Positions 12,160 to 26,600 of a stretch of 64,000 nucleotides of DNA are shown one piece after another. The stretch covers positions 572,559-636,558 of the forward strand of contig CAJNDT010005556.1 of NCBI GenBank assembly GCA_905221615.1, in the 5' to 3' direction. The notes beneath the pieces were generated by a model. It worked only from the letters and a program-made list of their open reading frames with translations. It ran no database searches and was not told the DNA's origin. The stretch is from Symbiodinium sp. CCMP2592. Lineage: Eukaryota; Sar; Dinophyceae; Suessiales; Symbiodiniaceae. The translations under genes were made by a program, and so were the position numbers. The first letter of the stretch is position 1. Each line of letters begins with the position of its first letter.

Positions 12160-15100
12160 GAACCTGAGCCCCGCAGAGCCTTCGGCCAAGGATGGACTGA
12201 CAACCTGATTCTGGCTACAGACAGCTACAAGTTCAGCAGCTTGCTTTGGGATTTCAGGGGGTTTTAGGGCTGAAGGGTTTAGGGTTTAGAGCCAAGCGTA
12301 GGACGATGTAGCATCAAGTGCTGAGGTGTGGGGGATCGGGGCTGGGGTGACGGAGAGGAATTTTGGGACTTCCAAATAAAACAACTCTTGTAGCTCTAGT
12401 CTGCGGGGTTTATGGGGTTTGGGTCCGGGCTTTAGAGCTTTTAGCCTTTCGGATTTAGCGATACTGGTCCTTGCCTGGGGCCGGGGGAGCCTTGGGTTCG
12501 GGGGCACCGCGTCCTGAAGGTTACAATATTAAATACTTGGAGGGTCGGGGGACTTAGTTAGTAGGTAGTAAGTAGACTTATAAGTACCCTAAAAGGGACC
12601 CTAATTGGGGTTATGGTTCTTTTTCGTCCCTAAAATAAGCAGTTACTAAGTCCCCCGACCCTACAAGTACTTCGCCTGGTTGAACCCTGAGCCTCCCCTC
12701 CCTCCACAGAATAAATACATGGGAGTTTCCGAAATTAGGGGTACCTAATTTTGGGGTCTTTATATTAAGGATCCTACTATTTGGGGTACTATATTAGGGT
12801 CCCCTATTTTCGGAAACCCCCATATAAACATCACGCACACCCACCCACAGACTTGCACGCGCCTGCACGGACGGACAGGACGGGGCCATTCCATATAAGC
12901 GTAGCTACAACAGCTATGGGCCTACTTTGGTCGGCTCTCTGCTACCAGGTCACTGGAAGCAGTATCCAAAGGGCACTCAGTATGTGGCTTGGCACAAAGA
13001 GTGACAGGTTTCAGCTTTGCCCTTTTCTATTCAGGTGCCCGGTGGCGTGGGACCTGTTTCCGATTTTTGCCGCCACTGTTTCGGCGGCCGCCTCATTATA
13101 TACATATATATATATATATATGGTTATAGTATAGTATACCCCGAAACTGATTGTAAAGTAATTCCTCCCCCACACTCAAAGTATTGACCTCGCCAAAATT
13201 TCGTCGAACTACATCTTCAAGCTGCTCCGCCATTATGTCACTATGCGAAACTCTCCCTACCCTGAGTTTGTAGCTCCGAACTCTAAAGTCACAAGCTGTA
13301 TCACCTTCAGCCTCATCCTTTCACACAGCCTCGCGCGGTGTTCTTCGTGCTGAATTCAGCCGCCGGTGCCAGCTGCAAGACTTTCTCACAGCAGCTTTTG
13401 AAGACGTCCCCACGAGAGCCCCAATCAAACGCCGCAAGCTGCGCGCTAGCAGCCCACCCCAACTAAGCCGTAAAGCAGAGCCCTAGTCATCCCTACCCTT
13501 CATTCTTAGCTGCCCTAGCTAATTAAGGTCTACAGCTACTTCGAGAGCCGCGGCTGCGACCGCGAAGGCTGGAACGAGGCCGATACCGTGGGGCTGGATT
13601 CTCGCTGGGGTAGGGGCGTCTCAGCATCGGGGGTCCATTTCTAGGGGTCCTTACATATATCAGGGATCTCACCGTTTAGGCAAGGGATGGGGGGCCTGAC
13701 GACTATACTTGCAGCGCTACGTGATTGACATCGGTGGTGCTAACAGCATGAACACGAAGGAAGCAATCAACGAGAGTGGAGAGAATAGATTCTGTACCAC
13801 CTCAGCGAGGACGAACAGGCAGGAAGGGAGGGCGCATATCGTGGCACGAGGACCTGCATGTACAGGAATCGATTGGGATAGACTGCCACTTATCCAGTGT
13901 GCAAACTGGGCAGCAGTTTGAACCGACTTGGTACTAACTTGCCGATCGAGTTCTTCGGCTGGCATTTGTGGTTGCTGTTGCGTTTGGGGGTTCCAGACTG
14001 ATGAGCTGCAAGCGCACAAAAGGCAGATGTGGGTACGAAGCCCAGATTTCCCTTGCCCTAACTTCACCAAGCACTGTCTTGTCGGTATCTCTTGCGAGGT
14101 CTGCTTCTTCGGACTCCAGTACTTCATCAAGCGCTACCTGTGTGGTCAGGCACCGGACGACCCAGCCTCCCACCAGCCCAACATGATGACAATGCCGATG
14201 ATGATGAGTTTGAAGATGAAGACGACGACGCGGATGCTGATGCCGAGGAATATGCTGGTCATCAGTGCTGATCATCGTCAACATCATTGTCATCATCATC
14301 ATGGAAGAGTGTGCGTCCGGTGATGCTGGTAGTGGTGACGTTGCTGCTGCTGATGATGATCTTGTCTTTCCTGCTTCTTTGAGCAGCTACGACGGGTGAT
14401 GCTCGTCGCGGGGCGGAAGCTGCGACATCCATACAGTGTTCAGTAGCATCAGTAGCGGAAGGCATAGCAAGGCTTCTGTTCCTGATGACAGCATGGAAAC
14501 GCAAATTTGACGGTCCCACCCCGAACCTTGGCGTGCCTTGTGCTAGACCTAGCAGCCGGGCTAGGGTTGGTTCTGAGATGTACGGTGGCTGGCCCGAGTT
14601 GGAGGACCAATTGCTCCGCTCATGGTAGCTGTGGCCTCAACTGTAGTTGAAATGATCACCTGATTTGCAACACACCCAGGAAAACCACACTACCTTCCGG
14701 ATCCTCCAAGCACACCTTGCAGCCTCCTCGACGCAATAGGTCTACCGCAAGGACCATGAGACTTAGCAGGTAGGGTCCAGGGTTATGAATACGGTAACTA
14801 TACGCGTAGTTTCTTCTCCCTATGACCTTACCCTTACCCAGTCCCATGATCCTCCAAGCAGCTCTCCATCCTAAAGCACCCAACATCCAAGTCGCGCGAC
14901 CTCGTGACAGGTCATCACTCGCGCGAAGATTGACGAGGCCGCAGAGCACTCTCCTCAGCTATGTGAGCTCTTAATCATCAGACGCACAGCAATAAGTGCA
15001 GTCATATCAACGAGAATAATAACAATGCTACTAACAAGGATACATATATATATATATACATTTAATATGTGCATCTACATAAGTAAACCGAAACCCACAA

Positions 15101-18100
15101 AGAATAAGACATGTGAGCACGTGGGAAATTTGAGCACTCCCTTTGCCGTGGACGAGTCGCAGCTCGGAGAATGATGATGGGAAAAGGCGCCCAATCCCTC
15201 GGAAACTTCCCAGAGTGTTGTTGGTGTTTACTGTAGGCCTTAAGATGAATAGCAGAAGAGATCTCTGCAATAAGTTACAAACAATCGAAACTGACCGAGC
15301 AGACAGAACAGTGGCGAGGGACCACCTTGGTGAAGAGGCTGCCCGACGCATTGACACCAGATGCAGGCCCTAATCCCAAAAGCCCTACTCTGCAAAAGAG
15401 CCCTCTATCTCAAACTCTCAAACCCCAAAGCTCCAAAAGCCCAAGCCCCAGAAACCCCGAACGCATGAGCCCGAACTGTTCCACGCCCTAGACACGCAAC
15501 ACGGAGCCACCAGAAAGACTCCGAACACCTCACTTGGAGGATCATGGGACATATTAAGTAAGGTTATAAGTACCTTAATTGGGGTTATAAGTAGTTATAA
15601 GTATAGTTACTCTAGTTATAACCCCAGCTACTAAGTCCCATGATCCTTTAAGCACGCGTCAAGGGCGCAAGGCGTGGAATAAACGCAGGTGGGAGGCCCT
15701 TTGAAAAGCTGAGGCTCTGCGCCGAGCACTTCCAAGGCGACGGCCTCTTCTACAAGGAGGGAAGCCTGGCAGCATTCCTGGTAGTCGAGTTTCGGATTTT
15801 GAGGGTTTCGTAATTTGGGGTGTTTAGTAGTTTAGGGTTTAGGGTTTCGGTGCGGCATAAAACCCATATGCTTCCAAAAGTTAGTTCCTGTATGAGTATA
15901 CCAACCCTGTTGCTGCACAGCTGCTGCATTCACGATGTGCATGTGGCTGTCGGGATAGACGGGAAAGTGAACCCCAAAGTAACAGCAGCTTATGGGCTCT
16001 TGAAGAGGCTGGTAAGCAACTTCAAATTCCGGGCCGCAGCATGTTTACAGCAGCAGCCAGCAAGAAACATTGCTATCCTCATGCCCCTTGGGTGAAGCAT
16101 AGGCAAATCGTCCTTAACCCATGTTCCAACTTCCCGTTGCTCACGGTATCTCCACCTGAGGCTTCGAGTACATCCTCAAGAAGCACGGAGGCGAGGGCTG
16201 AAAGATCAGAGACAGAGGTTTCATGAGCCATGGAGCAGCCAGGGTAGATCCGACTTCGGACTTGGGAGTTTCCGAAAATAGACAATTTAGTACCCTAAAG
16301 GATCCTTATGACCCCCCCCCTTCCCCCGCTGAATAAGCGTGCCCCGCAAAATAAGCAGTCAGAACACTGCTGTCGGCTGAGCTCCATGGACACGAAACTC
16401 AACTCGCGGTTTGCAGGGTTCCCAAGTGGGAGATTTCGAAATACTTAGCACCATCGTTCCTTAGTGTTGTTTGTCACATCAGAATACAAGATTCCCAGAA
16501 CGATTTACTGTTTAAGTTGCTATAGGGGCCTGAGAAGTTCGAATAGGGTTTTAGTATAAATGTAACAAAGAACCCACCCAAAATGGTATGGGTAATTCTT
16601 TAGGCCACTATATTAAGGCTCTTACATGACGGGGCTTCTTATTACAGCTATAGTATAATATACCCCGAAAGCGCTAATCTAATCATAAAGGACCCTACAT
16701 TAGCCCATAAAGAAACCCCCCAAATGTAAGGGCTCTTGCATGAGTGACCTGGTGTGCCCAACGTCTGAAAGGACGGCTTCCGATTGAGATCAAGGCTCTC
16801 CCAGAAGGCACCGAAGTGGGATTCTGCTCTCACACAGATACAAATCAAAGCTTGGGGCTTAGGGTTTAGGCTTTAGGATTTAGGAATATTTAGGATTTAG
16901 GGTTTAGGGTTTGGGATTTAGGGTTTAGGGTTTGCGATTTAGGGTTTAGGGTAGATACAATAAGAGTACCTATGTATTGTGAACAACATGCAGCGTACAT
17001 GCAAGAGAAGATCTTTAAATCAGGGTTTAGTGGGTTCACTGTTTTGGAGTGTGGAAGGGGTTGGGATGTCGCGGTTTGGGGTGTAGGGATCTGATCAGAC
17101 GCTTTTGAGGTACACATGGCGAGTGTAGAGTACCGCCGGGATGTCTGATTGCATGGACCCCTCAGGGTAAGTTGTAAGGCTTCAAGTGTTCAAGCATATT
17201 TTCCCGGCAGTGCAAGGCTTCGGAGCCACCATGGCGGGAATCGTAGTCTTCGAGCTCTGCGAAATGGTCGTAGTCACCAGAGTAGGGATGAAGTAAGATA
17301 TGGGCATAGGCAGGAGATTTTATCTGAACTTTCGGGAGTTTCAGATAATGGAGGTCCTTGATTTGAAACCCTCCCGAATAGTAGGATTCCTCTTCTAAGT
17401 TAAACCCTGCAGCCCTTGAACTCCAAGCCCCCAAATCCGAAGGAGGCCCTAAACCCTAAGCCCCTAGGTCCTGCACGGTGTATGATATAAATCCTGCATT
17501 ACCTTAAGGACCCTAAACTATGGGAATTATGGTACATTCCTTGTTATGGGTAGTGCAGGATTTATATCATCAACCGGTAGCTCTACCCCCCCAAACCGCC
17601 GTGCCTAAGCGCGCATGTCTCGAGAAAGAGGATGCCGTTTCAGAGCCTCCAGCAACGACGAGGGTTAATATAGGGTTTTGGAGCATATGATACTAGAATC
17701 ATAACAGGGTTCTCCATAGCTAGTGTTGGCAACCACTAAGGCCCCAAGATCAAGCGGGTTTAGGGTTGTTTAAGGGTTTTTATGGTTTAAAAATATCACC
17801 AATTCCTACAACATGGTAGGTTATGAAGCTGGGAGCCCAGCAATTTTCTGTAGGTATATACCCATACAGCAGCTCGTAGAGCCCGAGCTTGATGGTTCAC
17901 AGATTATATATCAGGCAGACCGCGAAAAGACTCCAGTTGAAGACAAAGCGGATTCTTGAAGTTAGTTGTCCTTCATCTTCGTGCGCTTAATCAGTACAGG
18001 ATCCTACTATGTAGAATTTACATCTGGAGTTCCTTGGTTCCTGAAGCTCTGGCCAGCGGCAAAGACGTGGCTGCCAGTACAATGCCCCGTGACAGCCTTG

Positions 18101-21100
18101 CATGACTAGGATGCCCAGTAGTACCCTCATTCCCTTTTTGTAGTCCTAGGTTCCTTATAAAGCTACCCAATACCAAAAAGAGAGGCCTTTTTATTCTTAG
18201 GTTACTGGGTATCCTAGATGAACTGTGACCCGAACCCCCCCACAAACTCTAGAACTCTAAGCCCGAAACCTGCCGCGCACGCTGGAGCCCCAAATCCATA
18301 CCTAGACCCCCCAAAGTAGGTAAAAGAATGGCCCAAAACCTGTACAAGGCTACATATTTTTTGGGGGTCCAGGGAAAAAAACAAGCTGAACTTGATCAGG
18401 CATGGTGGTGCCGACGAAGACAGCGCTCTTCACCATGGTAGCTAGGTTGTCCAGATGCATACTTTCTGCTTTCTTGCTTCTAGGTTCCTATTGCAAGATA
18501 ACTTTCGCAAGAACACGTAGAGTAATCCTTCAAAAGGCCTTATGGCTTTCCCAAAATACGCTCTTGCCCAGTAGGTTTATGAGCAACCAAGGTAAACACG
18601 GATCCCGAGTGCTTCTGGCTGACCAACTTCCTCGAGACGCTCTTGGTTCAGGCGGTTTGGGACTGCGGGTTCCTTCAATAAGGGTTGCTGTACGTGTTAT
18701 AATAAAGGGCACCACAAGGGATCTATACGGGTCGGGGTTTGGGGGCCTCTTTTAGGGTTTGGGGCTTTAGGGTTTCTGGTTGTGTTGGGTTTTGGGTAGG
18801 ATTTGGGTTGGGGTCTAGGATACTGCTACGACCACAACAGCTACCGCTACTGGCACTACCACCACCAAGCTACCACCACTAAGGCCATGCGAACTGCTAG
18901 CGGTCTTATGAGTCCCTCTTCTGTGCTGGTTACGGCCTTTGTTAGACGTGGGGCTCGGAAATGCAGGCTGAGTTTTGATGTGGCAGAATTTGAGACCCCT
19001 AGCCCTTAATTTAACCCAGTTCTACTTGTTGAGACCCCTATATTTAGCCCTAAACCTTCCGTTTTTCGGGTCACCAATTAAAGGGTGATGTTCTGTGCAA
19101 GCCATCAACTCAAGTTGTGGCTTGGGTATCGGGCTTAGGGTTATAGGTCTTTGTGTTCAGAGCCATCGCCCGAACACTCAAACCGGAAGTCTCTTTCTTG
19201 TTGGTTGAACGCAGTCACCGTCGCCCAAAGTGAGCCGGAAGAATTGCATCCGATTGCTGCCTGATCAGGTGTGGTATCCGATGACTGTTTGCAGCAACAG
19301 CCGCTACCAGAAGATCTCCATTCAGAAGGCTTGAGATCGCAGAAGTACTATAGGTATAGAGGCCGGCATAAGAATACAGTAGAAGCCCAAAAGTTGGAAA
19401 CCCAATAGCCTCAATCCTTAAGAGTAATGTGTATGGAATCCCAGCATTCTTTGGCCTTAATCCGGTTTCCAACTTTATGGGGTTTACTGTGCTATTCCTT
19501 GGGTGTCAATACAGTTGTATACTGCAGCACCATTGTCGATGCCAAGCCTATCAAAAAGACCGGCTAGCGATGAACCGTGAAGAATATGTCGTGTTTTAGG
19601 GTTTAGGGTTGGGGGTTTGACAGTCATAGTCGTCAACTATTCGAAGTACGGCCCGGTTTCAACAGAGGTCGCATTTTCGCCACGGCCATCACCATCACAC
19701 TCAACAGCAACATGATCATCTTCACCCCCATCGCCTTCAGCAGTACAAGTACCGTTGCTATGGGCAGCCCTAAACCCTGAGCCCTGAGCCCTCAACTAAA
19801 TCCCAACCACAAAGCCTTAAACCCTAAACCGTAAACTCGAAACCCTAAACCCTAAACTCTAAACCCGAAACTCTAAACCCTAAACTCTAAACCCTAAACT
19901 CGAAACCCTACACCCTAAACTCTAAACCGTTAAACCCGACACTCAGCATCATGGCGTGACGGCCAAAAGCCGAGGGTTTAGGGGTTGAGGGTTTAGGGTT
20001 TAGGGACTAAAGCGACTGCCCTGATTCTTGTAATGTAGGGGCCTGAATGATTACCTATACTATTTTTTCGGGGCTCCTTATTAAAAGTGTACCCCAAAAC
20101 CCTATTCTAATCATTAAGGCCCCTATATTAGCTACCCTCAAGCCTAACAAGTCTGAGAGCAGGCGCTGGAGGAGACGGGCATGACAGAATGGGCACTACC
20201 GGGAGGAGTCCCGACGTGGGTATGCGTTCGGGGTTTGAGTGGTCTCCGGATCAAGAAGGTTGAATTTGTGGGGGGGGTGGGGGGCTCCTTATTATAGTTA
20301 TAGTATAATATTGCCTTCCAAACCCCATTCCAATTATTAAGGCCTACTACATTAGGGTTGGAGGTCATTGATTACGGTCTAGGGTCTAATGAGGAGGACT
20401 TGGGTTCTAGCAGAACTTTCTGGCGAATCGAGATGTCAGGGTCCAGGCTTTGGGCATTAGGGGACGGTAAGGGAGGAGTTTAGGGATTCGACAGGATTGG
20501 GGACGAGGGTATGGGGTTGAGGGTTTCAGGTTTAGGTTAGCATCTGTTGAGTGTGTTTTCTTGGGCTGTAAGAACTCGAGCCGACGCGTTCGTTCACCCA
20601 GGATCCCTGAAAGGCACCCTATAAGGAGCCCTTAAAGGAGTTCCTGCATAAAGGGTCAAGGGTTTAGGGGTTTCGGGTTTAGGGGTTTCGTGTTTAGGGT
20701 TTAGGGCGAATCCTTCTAGATCCATTCTTGGGTTGCCTTTCTGCACACAGGATCCGGCTTCAAGTTGCACGATTTCGGCTTCCGCGGAGTGTCCTCTGTG
20801 GAGTCCGCGGCCATCGGAGGAGTTCCTTAGCCCCGAAGTCGCCGAATTTCCGATAAAATTTGAGATATACATTCGGTAGTCTATAGTGTAGTGTAGGCTA
20901 TATTAATATAGACGGGAACATTTTAGAGTAGCTAAGGGTTCTATATAGGTTTCAGGTTTGTTGTTTATCCTGGTTGTTTGGCCTGATTTTGAGTTATATG
21001 GTATACAGGAAGAAATGTGTTTGTAATAATTTGACAACCGTAATCAAGAACTTGTGCTGAGCATGATGCTCGCTGGTGTACGTTAAGTTACACATGCAGC

Positions 21101-23596
21101 ATGAAAACGAATGCTGGCGCACACAGTGCCAGCATCATCGCGACGCCATTGACGATGCCCAAAGCTGCTGCAATTGCATCTTTGCCCGATATTGTGGTGC
21201 GTCATAGATGAGTATGAAGATGCTGAAGTTGCTCTGGGGATGAGATGTATCACAGTCATGATGTGGGCTTTATTCCCCGAGCAGTGTGGTAACACGATGG
21301 GGTTCTTGTGTTGCGGGTCAAGAGACTTGATTGAGGTTCATGCTGCTTCATGCTGCACGTTTGGTCGCCGCGTCCCATTATTTACACAGGACCCGCGAGG
21401 GCTCTCGCTGTGGTGCGGTGCAATGCATTGTCTTCGCTGAAGTCTGTTTACATCGAATCCGCGCGGCGATGCTCCCCCAGTCCCAATTGGAATACATGCA
21501 TGGGTGCTTTCGAAACTTGAACTGCAGCAGTGCTTGCGAAAAAAAATCAAGGTGTCCCGAATCCTGCAAGCTGAGCGTGGAACCAGAAGTCTCGTGTTCC
21601 CGAAGCGCGCCAGCAACTGGGGGGAAACTGATTCGTGCTGTTGCTGAAGCCACCAGTGCTTTCGGGGAGCGATTCCGCTGTGCTCTCGAATGTTTCTGAA
21701 TTACGCCAGTGCTTTGGGGGAAAGCATAAAGCAGTTTCGATGTCTCCTGGTGGTCTCTTGGGGTTTCCTGAGTCTTGAGCTGATTTCCTGCTAGTCTCTG
21801 GGCGATCTCCTGGTGGTTTCCTGGTGGTCTCCTGGCGGTCTCTTGGTGGTCTTTTCGTCGTCTCCTTTCCTGATGTGAAGCATGGCTTGTATTACCATTT
21901 TGGTGAGTGTAGATAGGGCTCCTTTTGAATTTTGGTGGGTGTATGTATTGGGTTTTATTATGGGGATACTAGTAATATAAACCATACTCTATGTCATGGT
22001 GGTCAATTGCTGGTTTCTTGCTTGCCTTCTGGCCTTCTCTTAGCGGTCTCCCGGTCCTGGTCGTTGTCGTCCCGGTCGTCCTGGTCGCAGTTCTGTCGTC
22101 GTGGGTGGTAGCATTGGCGTAAATGGGAGTTTCCGAAAGTTGGGGACCCTAATAGAACTAATTTAGTACCCTAAATAGTAGGATCCACCAAAATGAGGTT
22201 TCGGAAACGCCCAAATCGACCTGCGTCTTTCCATGCAAGTCAGCTCCGTTCGTATGTGAACAGTGGTCGAGACTTCTAAGGGGCACAATGGAGTTCTTTT
22301 GGTATTATAAGGGCCTTAATAGTTACAATACTAGTCTAAATTTGGTTGTTCCTTATTATACTTATAGTATGATGTACTCCAAAGCCCTATTCTAATGCTT
22401 AAGGCCCCTATAGCATGGTCTTTCGCTGTTTGGGGATTTTCGCTGGAGCATCTAATAGCCATGGCCATGGCGACTTAACGATGACGGCAGCAGCGCTGAT
22501 GATGTTGCTATTGCCTTCTGGATTTAGTGCTACGCATCCTTCTTATGTTGCAGTTATTGATGACGTTGCTGGAATGCAGGCATCCACCGGCACAAACTCC
22601 CACACAACCAGGCTGCCCACTTGGTGAACTTTGTTGGCACTGACACTGTCGCTGCCCTCCTCTGCTGCAAGAAGTACTACGGATCAGCGCTTCTCGGCAA
22701 CTCCGTGAGCTTAGGGCCTCATTTAGGGTTTACCATAAACCCGGAATAACCTACCTTTTCAAGAACTTGTATAAAGAAATCATAACAAGGAACCCTGAAA
22801 AGGTAGGTTATTCAGTTTAAGGTAGGATTTAGGGGTTCAGGGTTTGGTTTGGTGTTTTGGTGGTTGAGGGTTCGCGGTTGGAAATGAGACGTTACCCTTA
22901 GTTTGTTCGGTCCTCAGCTCCGCTAAATGCTAGAACCAAGCCCCTAAACTCGGGAAGTGCAAACCCAGCCTCAACCCAGTAGCCCACACCCTGCACCCCA
23001 AAGCAAGAATCCTAAAACTATTTTAAGCATATTTAAAGCCCATATCCTGCACCCCAGCCCCAATGACCTAGCAGCCGATGATGGAAGCCTCATGGAATCC
23101 ATTTAATTTGAAGCCCTGAGAAATCTTCTCACCTGGTGGAATTCCCCTGACAGAGTTGAATGCAATACTGCAACAAGCCCTAATAGCATCCATTCCAGGA
23201 CCCCATACCGGAGTAGCGGACGCATGGGTTTTTACTGTTTCTACAGGACATTCCCAAGGCTTCCGCTGCTGTCGAGGACTAGGGAGGGTGGGGGGATGAG
23301 GAGGGGCTTAACAGCATCCGGCCGTCGCATATCCTCTCGAGTGCGCATTTGCTAGGTTTAGGCTTTTGACCGCTGATGGCGTGGAATCCTTGGGAATCAT
23401 CAAGGTGTTGTTGACTTCTGAGAAACCTGTAAGAAGTCTGTGGGGAACCTGTGAGAGACCTCTGAGAAACCTGTGAGAAGTCTGGTGATAATGAGAAAGA
23501 TGACGATAGCGATGCTGATGACGGTGATAATGATAACGACAATGATGTTGATGACAGCGATGATAATGCTGCTGATGATGGTAATGGTTAAAAGAC

Positions 23597-23647
<51 letters not shown>

Positions 23648-26600
23648 ATTGCTAACCGTAACAATGCGGTAGTTTCCGTGATATGAGGCAAGCCTGTGTT
23701 TGGCAGAAATCGTGCTAACTCCGCAGCTTCGCGCAGTTTCTAAGTACGACTGCAATGTGGCGCCTGGTGTGCAGGTACCCATACGTATAGGAACCCTATT
23801 GGCAAACAGCAAATTCAAGCTTCTGAAGCTGAGGAAAGCTGCCGGATTTTCGATCCCAGCATCGGAGCACTCGACGATCACCTCCTGGGGCGTGAACGGC
23901 GAGGCATCGTCTCAGTGTTGGAGGAGCGTTTAGGGTTCAGGGTTTCAGGAGTTGCGGTTTGAGGATTTTGACATTGCTTGTTTTGGAGTTTATTGGGTTT
24001 GGTGTCTAGGATTTGTGTCTTATTACGGCGTGTTTAATCTTCTTGACTGAGATGAGTTTTAGGTATTGCTGCCGAGTCTTTGCAGAGCCAATCTTCAGGC
24101 TGTTGCTGACTTTTGGGGTTTCGAGTCGACGAGGTTAGTTGCGAGCTTCTGAAGGTTCTGATTCGTTGGTGCTTTCCATTTGAGGTTGCGTTAGATGGGG
24201 GATGTACCATCTTTGTGATTTTGAGGTTAAGGTTCAGGGGAGGTTGGCTTTCATGTGGGGTTCATATCGCTTTTACTTCGGGTTGGGGTTTCGCTGAAGA
24301 CAACTCGATCCCGCTGTCCCGTGTAGGGCTTTTATTTTGGACCAGTGTCTACTATAGGGGCCTCAATCATTACCTATACTATTTTGGGGGTTCCTTATTC
24401 TGTCTAGTATAATGGGTCCCAAACCCTATTCTACTTATTCAGGCCCCTACATTACGAGGTTTAGTTTGGGCTTCTCGGGATTTGGAGTTTTGCGTTTTGG
24501 GCTCGGTGTATTTTAGGGGGTTTAGGGAGAAGAGCAGCCCCGAAGGGGGGGAGGGTTCTCAGAGATTCCAAAATCCCTAGATTAATGAATATGCCTTAAA
24601 TCATAGTAGGGTTCCTATCATCAATATGCCTTAAATCATATTAGGGTTCCTAGTGTAATTTAAGGTATATTCCTTAATTAAGGGCTTTTGGTTGTTGAGG
24701 CACTTTGGGGCGCATTCTCCTTGGAAGCAGTTTGGTTCGAAGTGCGGCTTCCGGTTTGTGTCCTCCCTATCGCCTATCGCCATGGCCTGGCACCTGTTGT
24801 TCCTGATCCTGGTGATGGCCGATGCCCACGCATCCTGCGACCCAGAGCCGGCTGAAGATGCCTTTGTGCAGCTAACGCCGGGTCACGGTCGCTCCAGCAG
24901 GGCCAGGGCCGAGCCTTCGACTCCACAGTCCCAGCTTCAGAACGCCTTCCAGAATGCCAAGCTTTGCCTCTTGATCCAGTACCCCAAAGGCGGTCCCTAT
25001 CCTATGCCCCCTTGCAACTTTGAGCCAGTCGACTGTGCTGACCCAGCCATCGCTTTGTGCTGCTATCAATGCCTTCCAACTGTGCATGGCTGTGATGGTC
25101 CAGAGCTTGCTCCACCCTGCCAGGCACGAAACGCCGCCTGCGAGATGGCTCTCTTTATGGTGGACGACGCGAACCCTCTGGCTCAACCGCACCTTTACGT
25201 CGTGCCGGGCACGTACCCTTCCGCTGCCGTCTCAAGGCCTGAGATGTTGGCTGTGACGGGAGGCTATAATCTGGACATGTGGCAGGTATTGCAAAATCTC
25301 ACGGCCATTTGCTTCGGTGATAATTTCGAGTGGCTTCGACATCAAAGCGATTTCATCAAGAAGAAGTCGGACGCCGTCGATTTTGCCTGTTCGGACAATG
25401 GTGCGCAGTGCGAGTTGAACCCCAACTCGACGGCAAGCACCCCGGAGGGGGAGGACGCCATGAAGAGAATGCAGCAGATTTTGCGGGCAGCCAGCATAAC
25501 GGCCGGTGACTTGCTCATACAGATATCGACGCGCTTTACGCCGGCAGGGAAAATCGCAGCCACAATCTTCCAGACAGCGTCTGGGCTTGCGCTGGAAACA
25601 ACGAGTGGACTTCCCACCAATCCCTGCACTTATGCTGGGACAGAGTGGGGCCAATGCGTGTGGTGGCAAGTCCGAACGTATGTGGAAAGGTACGTCACCA
25701 GCTATGTGAAGGAAGCGCTGAAGAAGTACAATCATGGGCAACTCGAAGACAGACTGGGCCAAATCCAGACTCAGTTGAAGAGCATCAAACAGCACTACAA
25801 GGACCAAGTTAACAGCAAAGAGTCGATAGAATATGTTGTGCAGCAAATGGAGCAACTGCGCAACAAGATGGTGGGAGATGGGACGTGGTTTTTGGACAGC
25901 GAGCTTCTGGTCCAGTTCTTCACCATCGACGTGACTCGGCAGTTCTTGAACAGCTTCTTGAATTCAGTAAGGTCTTTTCTTAACACGGAAGCAATGGGTC
26001 ACCATGCTGGACAGCCCTAAACCCAGGTGAGTGTACAGACCCTGGCGTTATCTGCTGCGGATCTCCGAACCGCTTCGTGGCTCATGACCCTCCCGGCCAG
26101 TGCTCTGTGCTTTGCCAAGGCTCTCAGACCGGAATCAGGGTTTACCCAGAGGCCCCAAAGTAGTTCCTTTTGGGGGTTCATATATAGAATCCTACAAGGT
26201 AATCCCCAGAAGGAACTACTTTGGGGCCTATGGGTAGGGTTTATAAGGATGTTGTTTTCTGTGAGCTTTGCCAAGGCTCTCTGAAGCGTGGCACCTACTT
26301 CATGCAGAATCGGATGTCGGAGCTCAAGGCCATCAAGGTCAATCGCACGAAATATTTGTTTGGTGACCATGTCCCATACTACTACTTCGGTCAGTTCGAT
26401 GCAATGTGCCAGACAACAGAGAACGATGCATTCAAAGACAGCCCGTACATCTGTGACCCTGCGTACGGCCACTACGACGAAGGTCCGGGCATCAAATTGC
26501 CCAAGAACCTGGGCTCTTGTGCAGAGGGCATAGGGTTCAGGGTTGAGGGCTCAGGGAAAAATTGCCGGGTATCCCGCTCATGGTAATTGACGTTACAATT

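Noticed and set aside
17162-17434. Minus-strand 90-codon frame
   Set aside because: It lies in a NAMPT intron, has no recognised motif, and runs into CCCTAAA repeat at one end.
18840-18900. Frame reading [10 protein letters not shown] resembling the ATNSR segment
   Set aside because: ACC/CTA-rich simple sequence; the true segment is in exon 11 at 19269.
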